From: Thiohalocapsa sp963698775
GTDB taxonomy: Bacteria; Pseudomonadota; Gammaproteobacteria; Chromatiales; Chromatiaceae
Assembly: GCA_963698775.1 (NCBI GenBank)
Contig: CAVOSE010000053.1
Coordinates: forward strand, 6,289-70,288
Length of the DNA: 64,000 nucleotides
Direction of reading: 5' to 3'
A program made the translations under genes and the position numbers. Positions 16,811 through 25,891 of the stretch are shown piece by piece (position 1 is the first letter of the stretch; each line of letters begins with the position of its first letter). Below the pieces are notes generated by a model. The model made no database searches, was not told the DNA's origin, and saw only the letters and a program-made list of their open reading frames with translations.

Positions 16811-18193
16811 CTACATCGTCGCGCGGATCTGGCTGACGAAGCGCTCGGTCCAACCCACGCCGCCCACGTCTCGCAGATGGGCATAGCTGGCCAGCAGATT
16901 ACGTTGCACCAGGCCATCATGCTTGCCGTCGATGCCGGTACCGCGCTTGACGTCATAGGCATAGACCCAGCACGGATCGGGGTCGGTCAGCGCGGAATGG
17001 TGAAACTCGTGGGCACAGACATCGCTGATCTGCCCTACTCGGCCCGCCGGCCAGGGAAACGCCTCTGTTTCCCGCAGACGCACGTAGCCGCGGCCCTGGG
17101 GACGCGCATGCATCGCGACATCGCTGGGGATCACGCCGCACATATCGCTGCTGCGCCCATTCCAATGCAGCCGTTGGGCCAGGTACATCAGCCCGCCGCA
17201 TTCGGCATAGGTTGGACCTCCCGCACCGATGAAATCCACCACCGAAGCGCGCATCGACGCATTGTCGTCGAGTTCGCGCATACGGCACTCCGGAAAGCCG
17301 CCACCGATGAAGAGCGCATCGACCTCCGGCAACTCGGCGTCGTGCACCGGGCTGAACGGGACCAAATCGGCACCCCAGCGGGTCAATGCCGCCAAGTCAT
17401 CGGGATAATAGAAACCAAAAGCGTCATCGCGGGCAATGCCGATACGCACACGTGGCCCCGCGATCCCGGATCCCGTGCTCAGGTCGTCGGGGGGCTCAAC
17501 CTTCGGCAGCTCCGCGTGCGCTGCAATGGCGGCGATCCGCTCCACGTCGACGTGTTCCGCTACCGCGGCCCGAATGTGCTCGACGATGGCGTCAGTCGCA
17601 CCTGCCTCGTTACTTGGGATCAGCCCCAGATGACGCTCTTCGATACCCAACGACGGCAAGCGCGGCACGCTGCCGACAACGGGCAGATCGGTGTAATGCT
17701 CTACCACCCGACGCAAGTTGGCCGCGTGTCGATCGCCACCGACTTTGTTCAGAATGACGCCAGCAATGCCGAGCGCGGGATCGAACGCCTGGTAGCCGAG
17801 CAACAGCGGCGCGATCCCCCGACCCATCCCTTGGGCGTCGATGACGAGTACCAGGGGCGCACCCAGCAGCTTAACAAGTTCGGCATTGCTGTTGCTGCCG
17901 TGCAGGTCAACGCTGTCGAACAACCCGACATTGCCCTCGATCAAGCCCAGATCCGACTCCGCGAGCAGGGCCGCGAAGGATTGACGGATCTCGTGCGCCG
18001 GCGTGGTGTGGTAATCGAGATTCAGGCAAGCCCGCCCCGCAGCCTCTGTAAGCCACAGCGGATCGATATAGTCCGGACCCTTTTTGAACGGTTGGACCCG
18101 GTAGCCGCGGCGCCTTAGCTCACGCGTCAAGCCGATGCTCAGCGTAGTCTTGCCCGAGGACTTGTTTGTCGCGGAGAGGTAGATGTGCGCCAT
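16811..18193 (-). CDS. dsrN: DsrN, cobyrinate a,c-diamide synthase-like glutamine amidotransferase (sirohaem amidation)
   Basis: This roughly 460-residue protein has the CobB/CbiA architecture. An N-terminal P-loop synthetase domain (YLSATNKSSGKTTLSIGL, then KKGPDYIDPLW and CLNLDYH) is followed by a C-terminal class I-like glutaminase domain with the nucleophile cysteine in GPTYAECGGLMYLAQRL and the catalytic His in AHEFHHSAL. DsrN is thought to amidate sirohaem to the sirohaem amide found in reverse DsrAB, giving optimal enzyme. I place the start at ATG 18193, nine codons inside the longest frame, directly before the P-loop strand. It is downstream of dsrP on the same strand. Confidence 0.92.
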   Translation of the reverse strand: MAHIYLSATNKSSGKTTLSIGLTRELRRRGYRVQPFKKGPDYIDPLWLTEAAGRACLNLDYHTTPAHEIRQSFAALLAESDLGLIEGNVGLFDSVDLHGSNSNAELVKLLGAPLVLVIDAQGMGRGIAPLLLGYQAFDPALGIAGVILNKVGGDRHAANLRRVVEHYTDLPVVGSVPRLPSLGIEERHLGLIPSNEAGATDAIVEHIRAAVAEHVDVERIAAIAAHAELPKVEPPDDLSTGSGIAGPRVRIGIARDDAFGFYYPDDLAALTRWGADLVPFSPVHDAELPEVDALFIGGGFPECRMRELDDNASMRASVVDFIGAGGPTYAECGGLMYLAQRLHWNGRSSDMCGVIPSDVAMHARPQGRGYVRLRETEAFPWPAGRVGQISDVCAHEFHHSALTDPDPCWVYAYDVKRGTGIDGKHDGLVQRNLLASYAHLRDVGGVGWTERFVSQIRATM

Positions 18194-18324
18194 GAGATGC
18201 GGGGCATGTACGGCGTGCACGGCGACGCCGGCACGGTCATCAACGGCTCAGGGGCAGCGACAGGCCGGGATGCGTTCCCGATCCCAGCCGATAGCGAGCA
18301 TTGGCGCTTCGCCCCGCAGCACGG

Positions 18325-19554
18325 TCAGGCCGCCTTGGCCATCCCGTGCGGATCGACGTCCTTATCTGCCAGGGACTCGGGCAGGAATTGCAGCACCCGG
18401 ACACCGACCGCCGTGATCAGCAGGGCAACGCCAACGCCGCCGATACCCAGCAGGATCTCTGGAAAGCTCGGGGCATACGGGGCGACTTGGCCGCCGACGT
18501 CGCCGGGAGAGCCAAATTCCAATACCGTCTTGCCCGGGAAAATCTCCAACGGATAGGCCTGGCTACCGATGATGATGACGTACAGTGCCGAAAACCCGCC
18601 GACGATCACGAGTGCACAGGCAGCTGCGATCCAGTTACGGTCCTTGCTGAGTTCAGGGTGATAGATGATCCCCAGCGGCACGAGGCCGCCAATCAAAACC
18701 CAGCCGACCCAGAACAATGCGGTGTAGATACCACCATTGATGAGGAGGAAGGTCTCGATGTCCGCATTCTTGGCGCCATACAGCTTGGTCAGGTGATACA
18801 CCAGCGTGAAATACAGCACCGCTGAGACGAAGATCCCCAGCAGGTTCTTTAACCGCTTCAACATGCGCGCACCGATGGGACGCCCATCCCAATCGAAACT
18901 GAACATCAACACGAGCATGTAGATAGCTAGACCAAATGCGAACGACATCACGACGAACATCGGCGCGAGGATTGCCGTGTCGTAGGCTTGTCTTCCCACC
19001 AGGAAACCGAAAATAGAACCGGTCGCGGTGGTCAACGCCAGTCGCCAGACGAAGGCGAAGGTGCCGACCGGCTGGGTCAGGTGATTACCCTTGCGCTCCG
19101 CCATGGTCCAGAGATAGGCGACCACCACGACAAGGAAGCCGGTATACAGAAAGATATTCCAGGCGAAGATCGAACTGAAGTTGTACGTCGTCATGGCGAC
19201 GACCAAGCGGTCGGGGCGCCCCAGGTCAAGCACCAGCACCAGCAAGCCGCCGATCAGCAATGCCGCCGCCAACAGGCCCGACAAACGCCCGAGGGGCTTG
19301 TAAGCGACCTTGCCGAAGACACTGCCGATCGAGGCGACATTGAGTGCGCCCGAGGCCGACACGATCAGGAACACCGCGAAGACGTGGGGCGTGCCCCAGA
19401 CCACGGAGTTGGTCATGCCCGTGACCCAGTGCCCCTGGTGCTCCATGTACAGCGCGGCGAGGCCGCCGATACCGATGATCACGGCCAGAATCGCAAGCAG
19501 ACCCCAATAGCGTTCGGGGGCGATGCGCCATTCCCGGTAGACGATTCTCTTCAT
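18325..19554 (-). CDS. dsrP: DsrP, NrfD-type integral membrane subunit of DsrMKJOP
   Basis: This 409-residue polytopic membrane protein of the NrfD/PsrC family has about ten hydrophobic segments. It is the quinone-interacting anchor for the DsrO/DsrJ side of the transmembrane DsrMKJOP complex, which connects DsrC-linked thiol/disulfide chemistry with the quinone pool. Typical family traits are the N-terminal cytoplasmic segment REWRIAPERYWG followed by a first helix, and polar residues within helices. It begins about 85 bases after dsrO and ends before dsrN. Length agrees with A. vinosum DsrP (around 400 residues). Confidence 0.93.
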   Translation of the reverse strand: MKRIVYREWRIAPERYWGLLAILAVIIGIGGLAALYMEHQGHWVTGMTNSVVWGTPHVFAVFLIVSASGALNVASIGSVFGKVAYKPLGRLSGLLAAALLIGGLLVLVLDLGRPDRLVVAMTTYNFSSIFAWNIFLYTGFLVVVVAYLWTMAERKGNHLTQPVGTFAFVWRLALTTATGSIFGFLVGRQAYDTAILAPMFVVMSFAFGLAIYMLVLMFSFDWDGRPIGARMLKRLKNLLGIFVSAVLYFTLVYHLTKLYGAKNADIETFLLINGGIYTALFWVGWVLIGGLVPLGIIYHPELSKDRNWIAAACALVIVGGFSALYVIIIGSQAYPLEIFPGKTVLEFGSPGDVGGQVAPYAPSFPEILLGIGGVGVALLITAVGVRVLQFLPESLADKDVDPHGMAKAA

Positions 19555-19638
19555 AACGGCTTCTCTTTAGACTGCTGCCTCAATTCGCCGTGGCGAACAA
19601 CGGCTGGCGGATCGCCACCCCGAATACCGCATTGGACC

Positions 19639-20430
19639 TCACACGCCGGCGTAGCGCACGCCGGTATTCAACCCAAGATCCTCGCGAATCTGGCGACTCG
19701 GCTGTGCGCTCAACGCCTGGCGCAGGGGGCTGTTTTCGTCCTTCAGGTCGCCAAAGATGATGGCGTTGTGACCTTCAGCGGCACACGCCTCCGCGCAAGC
19801 GGTGGTCGTACCGCCCGCATCGAGTCGATGCGCGCACAGATTGCAACTCTCGACGCACCCCTTTCCGCGCGGCGCGCGCGTGAGCTTTTGGTCCACCTGT
19901 TCGTGGATGAACGAACGTGCCTTGTAGGGACACGCCATCATGCAATAGCGGCAACCAATGCAGGTATGGCGGTCCACCATGACGATGCCGTCGGCGCGCT
20001 TGAACGAGGCGCCCGTGGGGCAAACGTCTACGCAGGGCGGATTCTCGCAGTGCTGACACATCAGTGGCAGGTTGGTCATATGCCCGCTGACGTTGTCTTG
20101 TAGCCTGACCTTGCGAATCCAGATCGCGCGTTGATTCTGCCACTTCTCCAGGTCGTCCCCGAGGGGCTTGGCCTGCAGATTGAGTCCGTTTTCCTTGTCG
20201 CAGGCCTCGACACACGCCGTACATCCATCGGCGCACTTGTTGGTGTCGACGAGCATGCCCCAGCGGTGCACATCGGTGACCGGTTCGGTGCGCGGCGCGG
20301 CCTCTGCGAGACGATGCAGCATCAGCCCCGGTGCCACCGAGGCGGCGCTGATACCAGCGGCTGCTCCGAGGAAATTCCGCCGCTCGCGATCGACGCCGTC
20401 ACGATCGGCTTTGGCTTGTTGTTGACTCAT
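19639..20430 (-). CDS. dsrO: DsrO, periplasmic ferredoxin-like iron-sulfur subunit of DsrMKJOP
   Basis: This 263-residue protein has an N-terminal Tat signal (RERRNFLGAAAGISAA, about 16-31), so it is exported folded to the periplasm. Four cysteine groups typical of DmsB/HybA-like subunits follow: CADGCTACVEACDKE, CQHCENPPCVDVCPTG, CIGCRYCMMACPY and a CNLC group near the end, enough for up to four 4Fe-4S clusters. I choose ATG 20430 because it overlaps the dsrJ stop as ATGA and directly precedes the Tat signal; the longer frame upstream lies within dsrJ. It partners DsrP and DsrJ. Confidence 0.94.
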   Translation of the reverse strand: MSQQQAKADRDGVDRERRNFLGAAAGISAASVAPGLMLHRLAEAAPRTEPVTDVHRWGMLVDTNKCADGCTACVEACDKENGLNLQAKPLGDDLEKWQNQRAIWIRKVRLQDNVSGHMTNLPLMCQHCENPPCVDVCPTGASFKRADGIVMVDRHTCIGCRYCMMACPYKARSFIHEQVDQKLTRAPRGKGCVESCNLCAHRLDAGGTTTACAEACAAEGHNAIIFGDLKDENSPLRQALSAQPSRQIREDLGLNTGVRYAGV

Positions 20431-20939
20431 TTGCTCTCGCCTCCCTCTACTTGGACGAGGAAGCCAGTCGGCGGCGGCAAAACGCCAGCGACCTCTGCCG
20501 ACGCACCGCTGCCCGCGTGCGCATGCAGCGCCGCGACCTCGTGGTTCCAGCCCTCGCCCTCGGGAACCGTTGCATGGCAGTCGAAGCAATTCAGCGTGAC
20601 CGCCGCATAGTCGTGGCAGGCCTCGCAGAATTGGTGGTCACCGTTGATCGGCACCGGTTTTTGGTCAGCGTCATAGCCGACGTGGCACGTGACGCACCCG
20701 GCCATGCTGTGTTTGGTTGAGCGGATACCACCGTAGACGGTGGTGTCGCGCTGATGCCTGATCAGTTCCATATGATTGCGGCGCATGTACTCGGTCGGCT
20801 CGACACAGTTGTCGAGCTTCGCGGCCTTGGAAGACTCCAAGACGAACCCGCCGACCTCTTCGGCCTGAGCGGCCAAGGCAAACAGTGCCCCGGCCAGGCC
20901 GATGACGACGAGGCGGCCGCGATGCGTGGCTATAGCCAT
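20427..20939 (-). CDS. dsrJ: DsrJ, periplasmic triheme cytochrome c
   Basis: The mature part contains three CXXCH haem-binding motifs: CVTCH, CEACH and CFDCH. The N-terminus (MAIATHRGRLVVIGLAGALFALAAQA) is a Sec signal or uncleaved anchor. DsrJ is the cytochrome of the DsrMKJOP complex. In A. vinosum one haem has an unusual His/Cys ligation, and the non-motif cysteine at DNCVEP could be the corresponding ligand (inference). The ATG at 20939 is preferred to the GTG ten codons upstream because it gives a normal signal peptide. Its stop overlaps the dsrO start. The protein has 170 residues. Confidence 0.92.
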   Translation of the reverse strand: MAIATHRGRLVVIGLAGALFALAAQAEEVGGFVLESSKAAKLDNCVEPTEYMRRNHMELIRHQRDTTVYGGIRSTKHSMAGCVTCHVGYDADQKPVPINGDHQFCEACHDYAAVTLNCFDCHATVPEGEGWNHEVAALHAHAGSGASAEVAGVLPPPTGFLVQVEGGESK

Positions 20940-20989
20940 CGACGCCTCCAGTTTCGGTAACGTGACCAACTCATCGACGTTGTGGATGA

Positions 20990-22951
20990 TTACTCACCCA
21001 GCCCCATCTTGATGTAGCCGGTCGGGCAAACGTCGGCACAAATATGACAGCCGATGCATTTGGCGTAGTCGGTCGCAACGTAGCGTCCGGTGGTCTTCTC
21101 ATCCTTGCTGACCCGGTAGACGGCGTCCTGGGGACAAAAGATTACGCAGTTGTCGCACTCGAAGCACATGCCGCAACTCATGCAGCGCTTGGCCTCGGCC
21201 ACGGCTTCTTCATCGGTGTAGCCGATGACGCGTTCCTTGAAGTGACCCAACACCTCCTCGGCGCTCGGCACCTCTTCCTTGCGCAGGTTGCGCGCCTCGT
21301 ACTTGAAGTGGCCGAGGAACAGTTCGTCGTGCGGGATGACCTCGGCGCCAGAGCGATCCTCGTAGTTGTGGATCGCGTAATTGGCGTCGGAGGTACCGCG
21401 CAGGTCGCCCTGCTCAGCCGGGTTGTAGGCCTCGGGGGCCAGGTGCGCCTCGGTCATCTTGTCGAACAGGTTGAAGTGATGCACGTCGACCTTGGGTCGG
21501 CGCTTGTGTTCCGCCTGGTTCATGTACTCGTCGATCGACTCCACCGCGATCCAGGCCTGGCCGATGGCCGTAGTCAGCAGGTGCGGGCGTATGATGTCGC
21601 CGGCGACGAAGTGGCCGGCCTTGTCCGGCACCTGGTAGAACTTATCGGAGTTCATCAGGCCGCGGCCGTTGTCCAGGGACTCCAGACCCGTCATGTCGCC
21701 GCCCTGGCCGATGGCGGAGACTACTAGGTCCGCATCAAGAACACGCTCAGTCCCCTCGACCGGGGACGGACGACCATCCTTCATCTCGCAGTCGGCGACC
21801 CTGAGACCGATGGCGCGGCCGGCGTCGTTCTTCAGCACTTCCAACGGCATGACACCGTCCAGGACTGTGACCCCCTCGTACAGGGCATCGTGCACCTCGT
21901 GCTCCGCCGCGGTCATCTTGTCGCGGGTGAACAGCGAGGTCAGCGTGACCTCCGCACCCTCGGCGGCGGCGGTGATCGCGGTATCGTGAGCAACGTAACC
22001 GTCGTGGATCACGGCCTCCGGCAGGTCGCTCTTGCCAGACTTGGTAATGTGACCGAGACGGCGTGCAACGGAAACGACGTCGATGGAGGTGTCGCCGCCG
22101 CCGACGCAGACCACCTTGTCGGCGGTCACCTTCATCCGGCCTTCGTTAAAGGCCTTGAGGAAGGCGACGCCGGAGACGCAGTTGGGAGTGTTCTCCCAAC
22201 CAGGGACGGGAAGACCTCGACCGGACTGGCAGCCGATGGCCCAAAGCACGGCGTCGTAGTCCTTTTCCAATTGTTCGATGGTGACGTCGACACCGACCCG
22301 GCTGTTCAGCTTGACCTCGATCTGGCCCATGTCGAGGATGCGCTGAATTTCCGAGTCGAGCGTGTCGCGCGGGACGCGATAGCCCGGGATGCCGAAACGG
22401 AACATGCCGCCGAGGGCATCGTTGGCCTCGAAGATGACCGCGGCATGGCCCTTGCGACGCAGCTGGTAGGCGCCGGCCAGGCCGGCGGGACCGCCGCCGA
22501 TGATCGCAACGCGCTTGCCGGTGTCCGCCGGTGCCGCGTCGAATTTGTAGCCATTGGTAATGGCGGTGTCGCCGATGAACTGCTCGACAGCGTTGATGCC
22601 GACGAAGTCTTCGAGTTCGTTCCGGTTGCAACCGTCTTGGCAGGGTGCCGGGCAGACGCGTCCCATCAGCGACGGGAACGGGTTAGCGTCGGTGGAGCGA
22701 CGGAAGGCGTATTCCTGCCAGGTCATCCCTTCCGGTGGCTGCTCCATACCACGCACGATCTGCAACCAGCCGCGGATGTCTTCGCCGGACGGACAGCTAC
22801 CCTGGCAGGGCGGCGTCTTGTGCACATAGGTCGGGCACTTGTGGGACGTATCCTCGTTGAAGATCTTCTCGGTCAGGTTTTCCCAGACGTTGTCGCCGTC
22901 TTCATAACGGCGCCAGGAAAGCTTGGTCATTTCGTCGCTGGAAGTTGCCAT
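20990..22951 (-). CDS. dsrL: DsrL, iron-sulfur flavoprotein NAD(P)H:acceptor oxidoreductase
   Basis: This 653-residue protein is related to the small subunit of glutamate synthase (GltD). The N-terminal cysteine-rich domain has CQGSCPSGEDIRGW and CPAPCQDGCNR. The FAD-binding fold has VAIIGGGPAGLAGAYQLRRKG, and the NAD-binding fold has VVCVGGGDTSIDVVSVARRLG. A C-terminal 2x[4Fe-4S] ferredoxin domain has CMSCGMCFECDNCVIFCPQDAV and CIGCHICADVCPTGY. In sulfur oxidisers DsrL is essential and takes electrons from DsrAB to reduce NAD+. The terminal ferredoxin module is the part found in oxidative-type DsrL. Frame is intact; it lies between dsrK and dsrJ. Confidence 0.95.
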   Translation of the reverse strand: MATSSDEMTKLSWRRYEDGDNVWENLTEKIFNEDTSHKCPTYVHKTPPCQGSCPSGEDIRGWLQIVRGMEQPPEGMTWQEYAFRRSTDANPFPSLMGRVCPAPCQDGCNRNELEDFVGINAVEQFIGDTAITNGYKFDAAPADTGKRVAIIGGGPAGLAGAYQLRRKGHAAVIFEANDALGGMFRFGIPGYRVPRDTLDSEIQRILDMGQIEVKLNSRVGVDVTIEQLEKDYDAVLWAIGCQSGRGLPVPGWENTPNCVSGVAFLKAFNEGRMKVTADKVVCVGGGDTSIDVVSVARRLGHITKSGKSDLPEAVIHDGYVAHDTAITAAAEGAEVTLTSLFTRDKMTAAEHEVHDALYEGVTVLDGVMPLEVLKNDAGRAIGLRVADCEMKDGRPSPVEGTERVLDADLVVSAIGQGGDMTGLESLDNGRGLMNSDKFYQVPDKAGHFVAGDIIRPHLLTTAIGQAWIAVESIDEYMNQAEHKRRPKVDVHHFNLFDKMTEAHLAPEAYNPAEQGDLRGTSDANYAIHNYEDRSGAEVIPHDELFLGHFKYEARNLRKEEVPSAEEVLGHFKERVIGYTDEEAVAEAKRCMSCGMCFECDNCVIFCPQDAVYRVSKDEKTTGRYVATDYAKCIGCHICADVCPTGYIKMGLGE

Positions 22952-23079
22952 GGATAGCGCTCCTTACGAGTCGAGCTGTCGCTCTGTCTTTTCGAGGGGT
23001 CCCGGTCGGTACGACACCGGCGGAGACCGTTGGATTCTGCTGCCTGCCGTTATCCGGCCGGCGGTTTCTAGCTTGCGTT

Positions 23080-24615
23080 TTAGGCCGCTTCGTCGGCGGC
23101 CTCGTCCTCATCGTCTTCACTGTTCTGGCCGGTTAGGATCAGGGCGTTCGACACCAGCTGGTGGACGCTGACGATCTGGTCCATATCCATACCGTAATAG
23201 GGCAAGACCTTAGTGAACTGGCTCTTGCAGATGGCACAGATCGCGGCCATGTGCGTGACTCCTTTTTCCTGGATAACGTTGTTGAGGGCCTCCACCCGCG
23301 GCTGCGCCCCTTTGACCCGAATCTCCATCAGATCGTCGGTCAGCAGTCCGCCACCGCCACCGCAGCAGAAGGTGCGATCGCGGATGGTTTCTTCGTCCAT
23401 GTCGTAGAAGTGATTGACACTCGCCCGAATGATTGCTCGCGGGATGTCGAACTGACCGCCGGGCTTGTCGCCCATGCGTGAAGCGCGGGCAACATTGCAC
23501 GAGTCGTGGTAGGTCAGCACCATGTCGTCGTTTCGGGACTTGTCCAGGTTCAGCTTGCCTTCCTGAATCAGCCCGTAAGTAAACTCACAGATGTGCTGCG
23601 GCACCGGATAGCGCGGATCGAGGAAGTCCCAGGGGCCAGCCAGCGTGTTCAGGAAGCTGTAGGCCACGCGCCAAGCATGCCCGCATTCGCCGAACACGAT
23701 ACGCTTGACTTTGAGCTTGATCGCGGCCTCGCGGATGCGCATGGCGACCCGACGCATGTTCTCGTACGAGCCGATGAACATGCCAAAGTTGGCGGCCTCG
23801 GAGGCATGGGTACTCAGGGTCCAGGACACCCCGGCCTCATGGAGCACCTTGCCGTACCCGATTAGCCCGTCTACATGCGGCTCGGCGAAGAAATCCGCCG
23901 ACGGCGTGACGAACAGGATATCCACTCCTTCCTGATCCAGCGGATATTTCACTTCGACACCGGTCTCGTCGAACACATCCTCCTCAAGTCCCTCTAGGGT
24001 GTCCGCCAATGCGGGCCCCGGCAAGCCGAGGTTATTGCCAATCTTGTAGACCTTCGCGATGATTTCGTTACAGTATTTCTGACCCACGCCGATGTGATCC
24101 ATGATCTCTCGCGCGGCCATGGAGATCTCGGCGGTGTCGATGCCATAGGGGCAAAACACCGAGCAGCGTCGGCACTGGGAGCACTGATGGAAGTAGCTGT
24201 ACCAGTCGTTCAGCACCTCTTCGGTGAAGTCTTCGGCGCCGACCAAGTTGGGGAAGAACTTACCCGCCAGCGTGAAATAGCGCCGATAGACCTTGCGCAT
24301 CAGGTCCTGGCGACCGACGGGCATGTTTTTCGGGTCTTTCGTGCCGAGGTAGTAGTGGCACTTGTCGGTGCACGAACCGCACTTGACGCAGGAGTCGAGG
24401 TAGACCCGCAACGACCGATACCGGCCGAGCAGGTCGCCCATCTTGTCGATGGCCTTGTCCTGCCAGTCATCGACCAGCTCGCCCGGAAAGCCCAGCGCCT
24501 GTTGGAATTGTTCCTTGGACTTGAATGGCGACGAATGCGCCATCACGCCGGGCTCGATCTCAGGAATCTCGGCGTACTGCTTCAGCTCAGGAACTTTGAA
24601 AACGGCCTTGGCCAT
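23080..24615 (-). CDS. dsrK: DsrK, HdrD-like catalytic iron-sulfur subunit of DsrMKJOP
   Basis: This 511-residue cytoplasmic protein is similar to heterodisulfide reductase subunit D. Two 4Fe-4S ferredoxin sites (CVKCGSCTDKCHY and CSQCRRCSVFCPYG) are followed by the CCG-type catalytic cluster region with CNVARASRMGDKPGG, FCCGGGGGLL and AAICAICKSQF. DsrK is the proposed site where DsrC disulfide or trisulfide is processed and electrons are passed to DsrM. The C-terminus carries an acidic tail (EDDEDEAADEAA). It is 60 bases after dsrM and about 130 bases before dsrL. Confidence 0.95.
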   Translation of the reverse strand: MAKAVFKVPELKQYAEIPEIEPGVMAHSSPFKSKEQFQQALGFPGELVDDWQDKAIDKMGDLLGRYRSLRVYLDSCVKCGSCTDKCHYYLGTKDPKNMPVGRQDLMRKVYRRYFTLAGKFFPNLVGAEDFTEEVLNDWYSYFHQCSQCRRCSVFCPYGIDTAEISMAAREIMDHIGVGQKYCNEIIAKVYKIGNNLGLPGPALADTLEGLEEDVFDETGVEVKYPLDQEGVDILFVTPSADFFAEPHVDGLIGYGKVLHEAGVSWTLSTHASEAANFGMFIGSYENMRRVAMRIREAAIKLKVKRIVFGECGHAWRVAYSFLNTLAGPWDFLDPRYPVPQHICEFTYGLIQEGKLNLDKSRNDDMVLTYHDSCNVARASRMGDKPGGQFDIPRAIIRASVNHFYDMDEETIRDRTFCCGGGGGLLTDDLMEIRVKGAQPRVEALNNVIQEKGVTHMAAICAICKSQFTKVLPYYGMDMDQIVSVHQLVSNALILTGQNSEDDEDEAADEAA

Positions 24616-24674
24616 GGGTCAACCTCCGAATGCGGTGTTCGCTCTTATCGATTGGGGCGGCGCGTCGAAACGCG

Positions 24675-25406
24675 TCAGTCTTGTTCCAACCGGCGAGCCC
24701 ACGCGGCGATGTGCCGTTTCTCCCGCGGATTGTCCACCTGGTTTCGAGTCGGACTGAAGAACAGCCCCGGCGCATGTAGCAACTTACTGTAAGGGAAAAT
24801 AATCATCAGCCCGGCCACCAGCAGCAAATGCACCATCAACAGCGGGTCCGCGGGGAGTGTAGTGATCTGGCCAACATAGAGGCCCTGGAAAAAGTCCTTC
24901 ACGCGGATAATGTCGGTATGCGCCAAATAGCGCATGGAGAGGCCGCTTAGCCCGATGGCAATGAGCAGACCCAGCATCAGATGATCGGACAGCGAGGTGA
25001 TGTAGCGCACGCGATCCACCAGGAACCGTCGCGCCCACAGACCGGCCAAACCAACCACCATGGCCATGCCGCCGTAGATGCCGAAGGGCTGGATGAACTG
25101 AATGGGCGCCCAAACCGGGTCAATGAAGTAACGCAGATGGCGCAGCGTCACCAGGAACAGACCGAAATGGAAGACCCAGCCGAAGATCCAGATCCACTTG
25201 TTGCCGCGGAACAGGCTTTCGAAAAACACGACCTCGCGGGTAAGGCGAAACGCAACGCCGGCCTTGGTGGTCGGGGCAGGGGTCGTCGGAATCTTGAGCG
25301 GCGCCGGTGTACGTGCGTACTGCACGACCTTGTTGATCAGGCCGGCGATCAGCACGAAGGCCGCAAAATAAAACAAATAGGCGTAAACACTCGACAGAAA
25401 CGACAT
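24675..25406 (-). CDS. dsrM: DsrM, NarI-like cytochrome b membrane subunit of DsrMKJOP
   Basis: This 243-residue integral membrane protein has about five to six helices and resembles the gamma subunit of nitrate reductase. Histidines in the helices (for example VFHFGLFLVTLRHLRYF, SDHLMLGLLIA, MVHLLLVAGL) are candidate haem b ligands. It anchors DsrK and exchanges electrons with the quinone pool. It starts at ATG 25406, after a 113-base gap behind dsrC that contains two GC-rich stem-loops. The length is shorter than sulfate-reducer DsrM versions and suits the sulfur-oxidiser type. Confidence 0.93.
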   Translation of the reverse strand: MSFLSSVYAYLFYFAAFVLIAGLINKVVQYARTPAPLKIPTTPAPTTKAGVAFRLTREVVFFESLFRGNKWIWIFGWVFHFGLFLVTLRHLRYFIDPVWAPIQFIQPFGIYGGMAMVVGLAGLWARRFLVDRVRYITSLSDHLMLGLLIAIGLSGLSMRYLAHTDIIRVKDFFQGLYVGQITTLPADPLLMVHLLLVAGLMIIFPYSKLLHAPGLFFSPTRNQVDNPREKRHIAAWARRLEQD

Positions 25407-25439
25407 GTTTCCGCTACCTCAGTGGAATCCAGGGATGAC

Positions 25440-25490
25440 CGGGGCAAGCCCCGATCATTTAGTCACCCAATCACGGGCCCGCATGGGCCG
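25440..25490 (-). promoter_or_regulatory. Two GC-rich stem-loops between dsrC and dsrM
   Basis: On the transcript of the minus strand, a GGCCC/GGGCC hairpin (25475-25488) and a CGGGGC/GCCCCG hairpin with a two-base loop (25440-25453, extendable through ATGA/TCAT) follow the dsrC stop. No U-run follows, so full termination is unlikely. They could protect the 3' end of a dsrC-proximal message; DsrC is needed in large amounts in sulfur oxidisers (inference). Confidence 0.5.
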
Positions 25491-25519
25491 CTGGCGACGG
25501 GGTGCGACTGACCGGTCCG

Positions 25520-25852
25520 TTAGACGCAGCCGGTAGGCTTCGGCAGACCGGCGTAACGGCAAGCCTGCTTGGCCGGCCCATAGGGGAACAGGCCATAGAG
25601 GTACTTGCTGTTGCCCTTGTCCTTGCCCAACTTCTTGCCAACCGCCTTGGTCAGGACGCGCACGGCGGGAGCAATCTGATACTCCTCGTAGTACTCACGC
25701 AGAAAGTTGATGATGTCCCAGTGCTCGTCGGTAAGCTCCAGATCGTCTTCCTTGGACATGACGTCGGCGACGCCGGGCTCCCAAGTGTTGATGTCGGCGA
25801 GGTAACCCTCTTCGTCGGTCTCGAAAGACTTACCGTTGACTTCGATAGGCAT
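25520..25852 (-). CDS. dsrC: DsrC, sulfur carrier protein with both C-terminal cysteines
   Basis: This 110-residue protein is of the DsrC/TusE/DsrC-like family (MPIEVNGKSFETDEEGYL, then LTDEHWDIINFLREYYEEYQIAPAVRVLTKAVGKKLG). The flexible C-terminal arm QACRYAGLPKPTGCV keeps both redox cysteines: the penultimate-position CysA and the CysB ten residues before it. It can therefore form the persulfide and trisulfide intermediates of sulfur oxidation. It receives sulfur from DsrEFH and delivers it to DsrAB. Compare the paralogue at 32169-32507, which has lost both cysteines. Confidence 0.96.
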   Translation of the reverse strand: MPIEVNGKSFETDEEGYLADINTWEPGVADVMSKEDDLELTDEHWDIINFLREYYEEYQIAPAVRVLTKAVGKKLGKDKGNSKYLYGLFPYGPAKQACRYAGLPKPTGCV

Positions 25853-25891
25853 GTTGATGCTCCTGTAGATCCGTTTGGGTAGATAGGTGAA

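Noticed and set aside
16754..18118. Plus-strand 454-codon open frame opposite dsrN
   Set aside because: Shadow of dsrN, whose P-loop and glutaminase motifs are intact.
18988..20103. Plus-strand 371-codon open frame opposite dsrP/dsrO
   Set aside because: It is antisense to clearly conserved dsr genes, has no family features, and arises from the GC-rich codon bias.
21890..22957. Plus-strand 355-codon open frame opposite dsrL
   Set aside because: Shadow of dsrL; no recognisable domain and biased composition.
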